Positions 23,385 to 33,484 of a stretch of 64,000 nt of DNA are shown here, piece after piece; within the stretch, counting starts at the first letter, position 1, and each line of letters opens with the position of its first letter. The notes under the pieces were generated by a model. It saw only the letters and a list, made by a program, of their open reading frames with translations. It ran no database searches and had not been told where the DNA came from. Both the position numbers and the translations under genes were made by a program. Origin of the DNA: Knoxdaviesia capensis. Lineage: Eukaryota; Ascomycota; Sordariomycetes; Microascales; Gondwanamycetaceae. The DNA lies in NCBI GenBank assembly GCA_001510575.1, contig LNGK01000001.1:930001-994000 (forward strand), written 5' to 3'.

Positions 23385-24295
23385 TCACAGGCCCATGTCG
23401 TCATCGCTATTGTCGCCATGCTCGCTGAAATCCGCCGCCGCATCGGCCTCCTCCTCGCGCCACGCCGCCTCCGCACTGGCCCCCAGCCGCCGCACGCCCT
23501 CGACCAGGCCGAGCAGGAACCCGCGCGACTCGGCCAGCTCCATCGCGCCGACCCCGCGCAGACTGGTCACGCCGGCCACGCCGTTGTCCAGCGTCGACAG
23601 GCTCGCGCGCATCTTCGCCGCGCGCACCTCCTGGATGTCGCGCAGGTGCGAGCGCACCTCCGCCGCGCCGGCGATGTCGTCGCCCGCGTGCTTGAGCAGC
23701 AGCTCCGACACCTCCAGCCAGTGGTACGGCAGCGCGCCGGGCGCCGCGTCGGCCGTGCACGAGCCGATGAACGGCGCCGACGGCGTGTGCGGCAGGGTGG
23801 TGGTCGTGCGGCGGCTGGACGCGGTGGATCGCGGGGGCCGCGGCGGCGGCGGCGGCGAGAAGCCGGCGGTGTTCTGGTGGGTCTCGACGTGGAGGATTTC
23901 CTGCAGCGAGGCCACCTGCAGCCACGGCGGCGGCACGATGTTCGCGCGGCGTTGTTTCTTGAGGAGGAGCGCCATCCACAGCGGCACGTCGCTGCGGTGG
24001 GGAGGACGGAGGACGGGGGTCGGGCCCTAGGTGGTAGGAGAGGCAGGGTGAAGCGTTAGACTCATATATGCACTGACAACCGGACAAAAATACCAGGGAC
24101 GCCGCGGGGGATGCTGTCGTCAGGGGGAGAGAGTGCGGGTCGCCCCGGAAGCACGCCATGCATAATCCATACCCCAAGAAGCTCGACCGAGTCGAGTTTT
24201 TGCCGCGGCACAACCGTCACCAGCTCCATCTCGCAGAGAAACGCCACCTCGGCCGGCAACAAGCCCATTGTGCCCGCGGGTAACGGCAAAGCCAT
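23385..24295 (-). CDS. psf2: GINS complex subunit Psf2 (DNA replication)
   Basis: Psf2 is one of four GINS subunits. GINS joins Cdc45 and Mcm2-7 in the replicative helicase in the nucleus. Exon 1 is 24173-24295 (41 codons) and exon 2 is 23385-24026, with a 146-base intron bounded by GTATGG and CTAG. The protein has 254 residues, close to fungal relatives. The N-terminal block LPAEVAFLCEMELVTVVPRQ is the family hallmark, followed after the splice by PLWMALLLKKQRRANIVPPP, then a helical domain with LEVSELLLKHAGDDI and a conserved Arg-rich helix (VRSHLRDIQEVRAAKM). The C terminus is acidic (EEEADAAADFSEHGDNSDDD). The start was chosen at MALPLP because an in-frame ATG 11 codons upstream gives sequence unlike the family. 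The promoter is the 660-base gap to the aminotransferase gene and carries G1/S-like motifs. Confidence 0.93.
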
Positions 24296-24557
24296 GGCGA
24301 GGGGGGGGTTCCGGCCGACGTCAAACACGGGGAAGAAAACTCAGGGACAAAGACAATCTCGGCTTCGCTGGGGCTGGTGGGCGGTGGGCGGTGGGGCAAA
24401 TACGGCGCGAAAAGCGGGTGTACTCGTATGTTACGTCTTGGAAAAGCCAATGTGGAAGACGGTGATAGCGAGTCGAGGTCGGGCTTCGTGATAAGCAGTC
24501 GCAGGCTTGTTGTCTTGGTTGTTGCACAGATGGAAGTTGACGCTTGGAGCGGAAGAT

Positions 24558-24620
24558 TTTTGGCGGGCTGGTTAATTGGTAACCGACGCGCTGAAGACGC
24601 GCTGGGAAGTTCCGCCAAAA
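24558..24620 (-). promoter_or_regulatory. G1/S-type motif cluster upstream of psf2
   Basis: Two ACGCG cores (24586-24590, 24597-24601), 11 bp apart, match the core of the MBF (Mbp1-Swi6) binding site. They are flanked by two TTTTGGCGG motifs in inverted orientation (24558-24566, and its complement at 24612-24620), which resemble E2F-type sites. The cluster lies about 260-325 bases above the psf2 start. Cell-cycle control of psf2 is an inference from motif identity and the known S-phase role of GINS. Confidence 0.45.
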
Positions 24621-24954
24621 TTGAGGGGCAGCTCGGTCAGGGAGCTTGACCTGTTATAGTGGTGTAACCCTATCAACCCTAACTTCAGACCACCGCAGAA
24701 CGACAGTGTACTGATGGCAGGAGCAAAATTGACGGCGATCCCCAAGATGACTGTATCGTGGAAATGGAATTCTCTGTCATCTGAAGGAACAAAGAAATGA
24801 ACGTACGTGCCAAAGAGCTGCAGCCTCTATCAACGGAACTCAAAAGTGGTGAGGTCACCCACCCTCCCCCCCCAGCTTGATTCTGGACTATCTGGTACCT
24901 AAACGACAGGAGATTGCTAAACAAAACGAAGACAAACTTTTCGGTTTCTATAAG

Positions 24955-26277
24955 CTACGCACTCGTGCCTCTAACTTCCTCAAGCGACTTCTCCAAAGCA
25001 GCCAGCAACCGCGTCACCTCGGACTCCGTTCCGACCGTGATCCGCAGACACCCCAGACACCCGTGCTCCTTGCCGCGGAATCTCACCACCACGCCCTTGG
25101 CCTCCGCAAGCCCCTTGTACACCGCCAGCGCCGTCTCGTTGCTGGGGGTCCCGCTGGCGTCGAGCATCTCATACAGCAGGAAGTTGCTGTCCACGCCGCC
25201 GCGCAGCCGCCCCACGCCGGGAATCTTCGGCAGCTCGGCCATCAGCCGCTCGCGCTGGGCAATGATCTTGGCCCGGTTGGCGCGCATGATCTGGAGGCCA
25301 TCGGGCGACAGCGCGTAGGAAGCCAGCGCGCTGGTGGGGCTGGAGATGTTGTACGGCGCCTTGAGGCTGTTGAGCAGGCGGGCGATCGGCGGGGCCGTGA
25401 ACGCGGCGCCAAGGCGGATGCCGGCCATGCCGAAGGCCTTCGACAGCGTCTGCATGACCAGCAGGTTCGGCCACTCCAGCACCCACTCGGCCAGCGACGC
25501 CGACTCGTCGGAGAAGTCCACGTACGCCTCGTCCAGCACCACCACGCCGTTCCACGTCGGGTGCTGCAGGATCTGCGCGACGTCCGCCTTCGCCAGCAGC
25601 GAGCCGGTGGGGTTGCCGGGCGAGCACAGGTACACCACCTTGATGTCCTTCTCGGAAGACAGCGCCGCCAGCACGGCCGGCACGTCGACGGCGAACGACG
25701 GCGCGGGCAGCAGCGGCACGCGCACCAGCGCCACGTCGTTGACCTGCGCCGACACGGCGTACATGCCGTAGGTGGGCGGGCAGGTCAGGATGCGGTCGCG
25801 GCCGGGGATGCAGAAGCAGCGCAGCACGGCGTCGATGGCCTCGTCGCTGCCGACGCCGACGAACAGGTTCTCGGGGAGCAGCGTCTTGGCCGTGTGGGCG
25901 TGGGTGTTGCGCAGCGCGCACAGCTGCGTCTTGAGCGGCTCCTGGTGCGGGTCGGGGTAGCGGTTCAGGCCCAGGAAGTCGGCCTTGCTGAGCAGGCTGG
26001 TGGACTTGTCGCCGTCATCGGCGTAGTCCAGCACTGACACTGACGGGCCATACGCGTTCTCGTTTGCATCGAGCAGCACATTTTTGCCGTCGTCTTTGTA
26101 GTCACTGGAAGCGTCTGGTTAGATTGCTATCATGCTCACACGTATCTGCAGTCTAGATTTTGTTTCACTACTCCCTCCCCCCTCGTGTTGCAAGAAAACA
26201 TACTCTCTGGCGCACCGATACGGCTCCAGGTCCAAAATGTTTGGCCGCGCGCACTCTTGCAGGTTGAACGCTCCCAT
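24955..26277 (-). CDS. HIS5: Histidinol-phosphate aminotransferase
   Basis: This PLP enzyme converts imidazole-acetol phosphate and glutamate to histidinol phosphate and 2-oxoglutarate in histidine biosynthesis. Exon 1 is 26204-26277 and exon 2 is 24955-26104, with a 99-base intron; the product has 407 residues. Family marks are LLDANENAYGPS near the N terminus, CSPGNPTG, VLDEAYVDFS and TLSKAFGMAGIRLG, where the Lys (about residue 247) should hold PLP as a Schiff base and the later Arg is the usual phosphate ligand. It ends with VRFRG..LRITVGT, the C-terminal Arg motif that binds the substrate carboxylate. Yeast calls this gene HIS5. It is divergent from the lactate dehydrogenase gene across about 1.04 kb, and its promoter holds a Gcn4-like site. 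Confidence 0.95.
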
Positions 26278-26452
26278 GGTTGTCAGATTCTGTAGTGGGA
26301 TGGTGGGATGGTGGGGTGAACCTGGGTGCAACCGATGCTGCGTTTGAGGACGAGAGAGGCGAACAGAGGCAGAAAAACAGGACAAAAACACCGAAACTGG
26401 GTATATGAAGACTCTTCTGCCAGGAACTGAGGAAGAACACAAGCAATCACCG

Positions 26453-26459
26453 TTTTATA
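26453..26459 (-). promoter_or_regulatory. TATA box of the histidine gene
   Basis: TATAAAA on the minus strand, about 180 bases above the start codon and about 40 bases below the Gcn4-like site. The spacing resembles classic amino-acid-biosynthesis promoters. Confidence 0.5.
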
Positions 26460-26497
26460 GTCCGGAAGACAGACGGGCCGATTATTGCTCACACTCT

Positions 26498-26506
26498 AAG
26501 AGTCAT
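26498..26506 (-). promoter_or_regulatory. Gcn4/CpcA-type site above the histidine gene
   Basis: ATGACTCTT on the minus strand matches the site that Gcn4 uses at yeast HIS3. CpcA/Cpc1 is the counterpart in filamentous fungi and drives amino-acid genes during starvation. It lies about 225 bases above the start codon. Binding is inferred from the motif, position and gene function. Confidence 0.55.
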
Positions 26507-27212
26507 CGACTTGGTGGATTTTCATCCCCGTACCCTTGCAAGCTCCGATGAACGGAAGAGTTGCGCCACAACGTTAAAACCCACGCACGCCACAAACGCC
26601 ACATCCAGACATTCCAGCTTTCACGTGGGGTCATTCTCTCCCACGTTTGCACGATGTCCAACCAGCAGCAAAAGCAGCAAACTTGTTGTTACCAGACCGC
26701 TTTACGATACCCAGAGCTACAAAACGTACGAGAATGCGCTCACCTCGCAACTCTAGCTACGAATAAGACGCGCCTGCGAAGCCATGCTTCCATCCAATGG
26801 CTGCGGCGATACTGACAAACGCCCCCAACCATTTCGCCTGTCTGTCCCACGCAATCTACGCGGGGGAACCAGGAACCAGGCCAACAGGCGGGAAAACAGA
26901 AGCTTTTCAGCCTCCGTGGGGTTCCTGAGGCGCCCATGCGCTGTTCTTTGGCCCCAATATAGCGCTCAGCCGCTGGAACCCTGATGTCAGGTCACCCCAT
27001 TTGCCAGCTAAAGCCTCACTGAAAGCGGTTCATTGCCGCGTTTAGCTACTGAGTCCACCCCCGAAAGCTTGCGATGCACACCTATCACAACCGTGGCACA
27101 CTTTGCGAGTATCTGGAGAGAGGGGTTCGGCCCAGGCGACAAACGACAAACAACATCAAACCCTTCCTTTGGCCATGATTCAGAACTTGTGTGTTTTGCC
27201 AGACTTCACTGG

Positions 27213-27219
27213 TATTTAA
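27213..27219 (+). promoter_or_regulatory. TATA-like element of the lactate dehydrogenase gene
   Basis: TATTTAA about 95 bases above the predicted start codon. This is weak evidence on its own. Confidence 0.3.
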
Positions 27220-27313
27220 GAGTCTTCCCGGTACTATTACTGCTGTTCGGCTTCGATAAGCCACCGTTACCCAAATCAACCCACTGGTCCGAACATCACC
27301 GTCATCTCTCAGC

Positions 27314-28410
27314 ATGGCTTCTCACCACGCTCCAGGTCAATCCTGGGGTCATGTCAAGGTAAGCTCCACACCGGATAAGCTCCGTCGACTTGCCTGCAGA
27401 GGCTATTCCGCCTATTTGACTTACGTCTATTAACCGCCGCCGTGCATGTCTGCGGTTACACCGACTTGCAGCCCATCAAGATCGCCATCGTTGGCGTCGG
27501 AAATGTCGGCGCCACCACCGCCTACGCGCTGATCCTCGCCGGCCTGGCCGCCGAGATCGTGCTGATCGACGCCTCCATGTCCAAGGCCGAGGGCGAAGCC
27601 ATGGACCTGGCCCACGCCGCGCCGTTCACGCGCCAGACCCGCGTCGTCGCCGGCACCTACACAGACTGCACCGATGCCGCCGTGGTCATCATCACCGCCG
27701 GCGCCAACCAGCAGCCCGGCCAGACCCGCCTGGACCTCCTGCACACCAACCGCGGCATCTTCGAGGACATTATCCCGCAGGTGGTTGCCGCCGCGCCCGA
27801 CACCATCCTGATCATCGCCAGCAACCCGGTCGACGTGCTGACGCACCTGGCCACCGAGATCTCCGGCTTCCCGCCGCACCGGGTGATCGGCTCCGGCACC
27901 GCGCTCGACTCGGCGCGCTTCCGCCACGAGCTGGGCGCGCAGTTCGGCGTCGACCCGCACAGCGTGCACGCGGTGATCATCGGCGAGCACGGCGACTCGG
28001 AGCTGGCGGCGTGGTCGCTGGTCACCATCTGCGGCATGCGGCTGGAGGACTTCTGCGCGCAGAGCGACATCCCGTTCGACAGGGCCGCCATGCACAAGTG
28101 CCTCGAGCGCACCAAGCACGCCGCCTACGAGATCATCTCGCGCAAGCGCGCCACCAACTTCGGCGTCGCCACCGCCATCCGCCGCATCGTCGAGGCCATC
28201 CTGCGCGACGAGAACCGCCTGCTGCCCGTGTCGTGCTCGGGCACCTACGCCGGCGTGGCCGGCGTCGCCCTGAGCATCCCGCGCCGCATCAACCGCTCCG
28301 GCGCCCACCACGTCGTGCACCTGCTGCTGAGCCAGGAGGAGGAGGCGGCGCTGAAGGCGTCGGCCCTGCATATCCAGGCCGCCTGGCAGTCGATACAGTC
28401 GGACAAGTGA
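27314..28410 (+). CDS. ldh: L-lactate dehydrogenase, NAD-dependent
   Basis: The enzyme interconverts pyruvate and L-lactate with NADH/NAD+ in the cytosol. Exon 1 is 27314-27358 (15 codons), exon 2 is 27472-28410, and the 113-base intron has GTAAGC and TTGCAG ends; the product has 327 residues. It shows the Rossmann motif VGVGNVG, the nucleotide-binding Asp in IVLIDAS, the mobile loop GANQQPGQTR with Gln where malate dehydrogenases carry Arg, SNPVDVLT, GSGTALDSARFR with the substrate Arg, and catalytic His in IGEHGDSE (about residue 188). These marks favour lactate over malate dehydrogenase. The short first exon is supported by splice sites and phase, since no ATG precedes the conserved core in its own frame. 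The protein resembles the bacterial-type LDH group found in some moulds. The third-position GC content is extreme, as in neighbouring genes, so there is no compositional sign of recent transfer. Confidence 0.93.
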
Positions 28411-31153
28411 CCAGCCAGTGTGCTGGAGGTGAAGTGGGTCGCAATGCTGATGGGTCGAAGAGGAGAAATATTGGACTAGGTTGCCTTTGCTTGCATCAGA
28501 CTGCTTCTATTATGACGTACTTGGCCATGTTTATTTCCACCATATAATCGGATATCTGTTGATTTTTCCTGGCATTGCTTGTTTGTTAGGGTTGAGGTTT
28601 GCGTTTTCATGCTGTTAACTGTTTTGTGTTTCCCAGAATACTGCAGGAAGAAGAAAGACAGGCCATCTTGCCTGGACGATCTAATGTGAGCATAGTTGAA
28701 ACTACTAATACATCTACGAATGTTGAAACGCCACCGTAATCAATAACATATCCATGGGTGAGATAATCGGAAGATTAGCCCTCGATATAAGGGATAGGTC
28801 GTGTCTATACCGTACGGAGTACGGATAGAGTATGTGTATTGCGTCGAAGGTATGCGTGGAAGTGCCGATAGGTGACTTGAAAGAGTCTACCGGTTGGTTT
28901 AGAGGTAAAGCGGACGGCTTGATAGAATTCGTGTCTGATAATTCGTAGAAATCAGGGCTTCGGTGGAGCATAGACATGAAATGAATTATTCTTGCCATGC
29001 ATGCCATGCATGTTATGCCCTGCTCTAAGATCTGGATTAGAACCAGTTACACCAGACAGCAGCCAGTCCGGGTACATTTAGCTGGCTACTCTGGAGCTGG
29101 CTGCTCTACCGAACCGGAGAGGATAACGACGTAGCTAATGAACAGCAGCTGGCTGTGATGTTATGGAGATACCGGATGGTGGGAAGAGGTGGAGTTATGG
29201 GAGTGGGTTGCCCCTGTTTATGTCAGACTGTTCTTTTCAATCATGACGTGGGGGGTTTGATCGAAGTTCTGCGGTTTTTTTTTTGGCATGTTGGCATAGG
29301 GTTAGGGTTTCTTTTTATCGCTTGCCGCAAGTTAATGATTCACTTCCTTCAACAACACTCACAGGTGCCTATGTATTCCTTTGCAACAGCGAACTCTCTT
29401 TCCAGAACGTTAATCCCGGGCAGCTGGCACAAGTACGTACCCTACGCTAGGCGGATATTTTCGGCACAAATAAGCCTCCATGGCTCGCACTTCGCGCCCG
29501 GAGGTACATCTGTCAGCACCGATGTGTTCTCGGCGGCACGGGGTCACCGAGACTACGCAATCCACCGAACGTATCTTCGGAACACTAGGCCCAGAGGATT
29601 GGTACATCCAAGTGTACGTAGTACTGGGACTGGGAACTCCATTATTTCTTCCAAATGCCTTGGCGACTAGATCCTGTGATCCCTCGTGCCCGATTTATGA
29701 CCCATAGCATCCTCAAGTGCATCCGGTTACAAGTTGCCCCCCTTCCCCCCCTCAGTCGGTGTTCAGCCACACTCGGCAAAAATTCCATCAGCATGATGAT
29801 GGCTTGCTGATAAAACCAGAACAGAGCATGTTGCGAGGGCGCTTCGCCACACCACAACAAACACGGACGGCTACCCGCAGTATTCCCTCCTTTATAAGAA
29901 CAGGAACAGAACGGCTGGCTCTAGGTCAGGCCAGCAAATCAAATCCGGCGTTACCTCGCGGGCCTCGGGTTCGGCTGGGCACGCGTCTATTTTCGTCTCG
30001 GCCGGCTTGAACTCTGCCCATCGTTCCGAAGGATAACCGTCGGTGCTGACGTTTCGCATCATCTGAAGTGAAATAAGGGGAGCCGGTCCCCCGGAACGGA
30101 CGACAACCACTCGTATTATGCAAAGCATAGCCCGGCCAGCCTGATTCGCCACATACAAGCTCCAGTGCCCTCGTTGTGGTGCAAGTTGAACGCTGACTCC
30201 TAAGCCACAGTAAAAAAAAACGGTTATCGGCGATTGAGGTTGTCACGACGTCGGTTGTTGCGGACCGAGCTGGCACGTTCTGCTCGGTTCTATTCTTGCG
30301 TCTGTCTCCTGGAGGCAGTGCAACTCGTGATGGGGACCGCCCCTGTTAACCACCACGAAATGGGGAGGAAGGAACCCACGATCACGACCACCAATTGGTC
30401 AGCCTAAAAACAGGGGCCAAGTTGCATCCCAGAGGCCCCTAAAACCCCCAGCAAAAGCCTGAAGAAACACCAGTAAAACCCCTTCCGGGCCCTAGGAAAC
30501 TCGGGGGCCTTTGGAGTGCAACTTCCCTGCGTTGTGACGCCAAGCCTTTTTCTGGCTCTTGCCTCTTTCTCTCTATGCCTCTCCACTTTCCTCACTTTTT
30601 CCCACCCCTCCGCATCCCGCATTTCTCATCTGGTCTTAAATCCTCACCATTTTATTTTGCTTTTGTTGTTGTTTTGCCTTTTTCCTTCTCCGTCATCACC
30701 ATCTCATCTACATCGAGGTCTTGTTTCCACCGGCCTTTATCCTCATTACTGCAAGATTGATATATCCAAGGCTTCCTCTTGACCCTTGCTTTGGTCTCTG
30801 AGCCGGATTTATCCTCTCAACTTCTGTTTCCCATCCCCCTGATTTCTCCCGTTCCCTTTTGCTCTCTGGGCTGGTTCGTCCCCTCTTCCGACCATCCTCA
30901 ACGCATTTGAAATCCCCGAACCGCTTCGGATTTCTCTCAATCGGCTCGATTCTCCCCCCTCGGACTCGATTCTGACGTCTCACCGACCCGAAGCCTCCTT
31001 CTCAACTCACAAACTTGTTCTTTTCTCCCTGTCGCTTCTTCCGCTGCCTTCACTAGAAAACACCTCTGTGCTTGCAGCCATCATCGCAAACCCCCACTCG
31101 ACACTCCCAACCCACCAATCCTCACAACATACCACACCACACCAGTCTCCAAA
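28411..31153. other. Intergenic region with a duplicated flank, then kinase promoter and leader
   Basis: The segment about 28440-28610 resembles about 29165-29330 in the same orientation (shared landmarks: GACTAGGTTGCC versus GAGTGGGTTGCC, CAGACTG, ATGACGT, then a TTAGGGTT-type motif). Between them are ATGCATG palindromes (28994-29010) and several AGCTGGCT units (29080-29150). From about 30545 the sequence is pyrimidine-rich and is probably the promoter and long 5' leader of the kinase gene. It contains ATG codons, including one opening a 61-codon frame at 30575-30760. Confidence 0.5.
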
Positions 31154-33484
31154 ATGTCGTGGAAGCTGACAAAGAGTAAGTTGCTGTTCTTGGGCATCCA
31201 CGTGAATGCCAACCCCGGAGGACCCCTTAGCTCTCGATGCACTTAGCTGTTGTCGCCCTTCGGGATATCCAACATAGCACCGGTATCCCCGTCTGTCTTC
31301 GTGTTGGATGCTCGGATTTGGCGTCTTCAACTGTCGATTCTGCCCCTTTTTCCGCGAGCCAAAAATATCCGTCACTGTCTGGTCCCAGACCCGCTAATCG
31401 TTGATCTTTCCCCATACAGAATTGAAGGATACCCATCTTGGGCCCCTGACCAGCTCCTTTACCAGATCCCCTTCGACATCTACCATCACAGAAAAGGATG
31501 CAAAGACCCCGACCGGTCCTTCGCTTGATGCCGCCTCACTTGGTTAGTTGGCCCCATTCCCATGTTTCCTTTCATGCGGACCAGAAGTTCCCGTGGATGC
31601 TGTCCTCTTCCCCTTTCTCGGATCTGTATTGCTGACTTTACCCTGGCCGGATCTTCATTTTCTTGATACAGCCAGTACTGAAGCCCTGTCCCAGGCCCCA
31701 GTCGTCAAACCCCCTAAGCCGGGTATCCTCGTTGTGACCATCCACGAAGGTCAAGGCTTCTCACTTCCCGAACAGCACAAACACGTCTTTGCTTCACAAC
31801 ACGGCCAAACCCACTCCACAGGCAACGCGCTCTCCGCGTCTGTCCGCCAAGGATCTCTCGCCCAACGAGCTCCCGGCTTCACACCCTCCAGCCGGCCCCA
31901 AACTTCCGGCGGAAGTGGTGGTTTCAGTGCCCCGCCGACAAACCACGGCCGCGTCTCTGGAAAGTATCTGCCGTATGCCCTGCTGGATTTCGACAAAGTC
32001 CAGGTCTTCGTCAACTCGGTCGACGGAACCCCGGAATCCCCCGTATGGGCCGGAAGCAACACCCAGTACAAGTTCGACGTTTCGAGAATCACCGAACTCG
32101 TCGTCCACCTTTACGTCCGCAACCCCACCGCCCCGCCTGGATCTGGCCGTAGCCAGGATATCTTCCTCGGCGTTGTTCGCATCAACCCCAAGTTCGAGGA
32201 GCGTGCTGCCGCCACTGCCGACGATGCCAAGTCGAAGAAGGGCGAGAAGGCCCCGGCCGACAGCTCTGGCACCCAGACCGGCGTCCAATGGGTCGATGTG
32301 CAATACGGCTCTGGTCGCCTGAAGATCGGAGTCGAGTACGTCGAGAACCGTACCGGAAAGCTTACAATTGATGACTTCGAGCTCCTTACTGTGGTTGGCC
32401 GCGGCAGCTTTGGTAAGGTTATGCAGGTGCGCAAGAAGGATACCAACCGCATTTACGCCCTCAAGACAATTCGCAAAGCCCACATCATCTCTCGGTCCGA
32501 GGTGGCGCACACTCTCGCCGAGCGTTCCGTTCTCGCCCAGATCAACAACCCCTTCATTGTCCCTTTGAAGTTCACTTTCCAGTCCCCCGAGAAGCTATAT
32601 TTCGTGTTAGCCTTTGTGAACGGTGGAGAGCTGTTCCACCATTTGCAACGGGAGCATCGCTTCGATGTAAATCGCGCGCGCTTCTATACTGCCGAGCTCC
32701 TTTGTGCTCTGGAGTGCTTGCATGGCTTTAACGTCATTTATCGCGACCTGAAACCCGAAAACATCCTCCTCGACTACCAAGGCCACATCGCGCTATGCGA
32801 TTTCGGCCTGTGCAAGCTGGACATGAAGGATGAGGATCGCACAAATACCTTCTGTGGTACCCCCGAGTATCTGGCTCCCGAGTTGTTGATGGGCCAAGGG
32901 TATAACAAAACGGTAGATTGGTGGACCCTGGGTGTGCTCCTCTATGAAATGCTTACCGGCTTGCCTCCGTTTTACGACGAGAACACGAACGAGATGTACC
33001 GCAAGATTTTGTCGGAACCTTTGCATTTCGCCTCCGACGTCCCTCCGGCAGCCAAGGACCTTCTGACGAAGCTGTTGAACCGGGACCCCGAGGAGCGCCT
33101 GGGAGCCAATGGATCTGCGGAAATCAAGGCCCACCCTTTCTTCCACGCCATCGACTGGCGCAAGCTGCTTCAACGCAAATACGAGCCTGCGTTCAAGCCT
33201 AGCGTGGTATGTTCTCCTCTTCCCAGAGTCTGTGATTGTGATTTCCAGTTTACTAACTCTTTCGTTTCTCACCAATCTAGGCCGACGCGATGGACACCGC
33301 GAACTTCGACCCTGATTTCACCTCTGAGGCGCCGCAAGACTCGTACGTTGACGGCCCGATGCTGTCCCAGACGATGCAGAACCAGTTTGCTGGGTTCAGC
33401 TACAACCGGCCAATTGCTGGCCTGGACGATGCCGGCGGTAGTGTTAAGGACCCCTCGTTTGTTGGCAGCGTCCAGGGACGGTAA
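31154..33484 (+). CDS. schA: Sch9-type AGC protein kinase with C2 domain
   Basis: A Ser/Thr kinase of the Sch9/SchA group, which in fungi acts below TORC1 in nutrient, stress and growth control. Exons are 31154-31175, 31420-31542, 31672-33206 and 33281-33484; all junctions follow GT..AG with consistent phase, giving 627 residues. The start MSWKLTK and the Ser/Thr-rich second exon are typical of the group. A C2-like domain spans about 65-270 (from GILVVTIHEGQGFSLP). The kinase domain (about 281-540) has GRGSFGKV, the ATP-binding Lys in YALKTI, YRDLKPEN, DFGLC, and TFCGTPEYLAPE with the activation-loop Thr near 442. The last exon holds the AGC tail and the hydrophobic motif FAGFSY (about 597-602), the expected TORC1 target. 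The first intron is long (244 bases). Confidence 0.95.

Noticed and set aside
27430..28371. 313-codon minus-strand frame over the lactate dehydrogenase gene
   Set aside because: Antisense shadow of a GC-rich coding exon.
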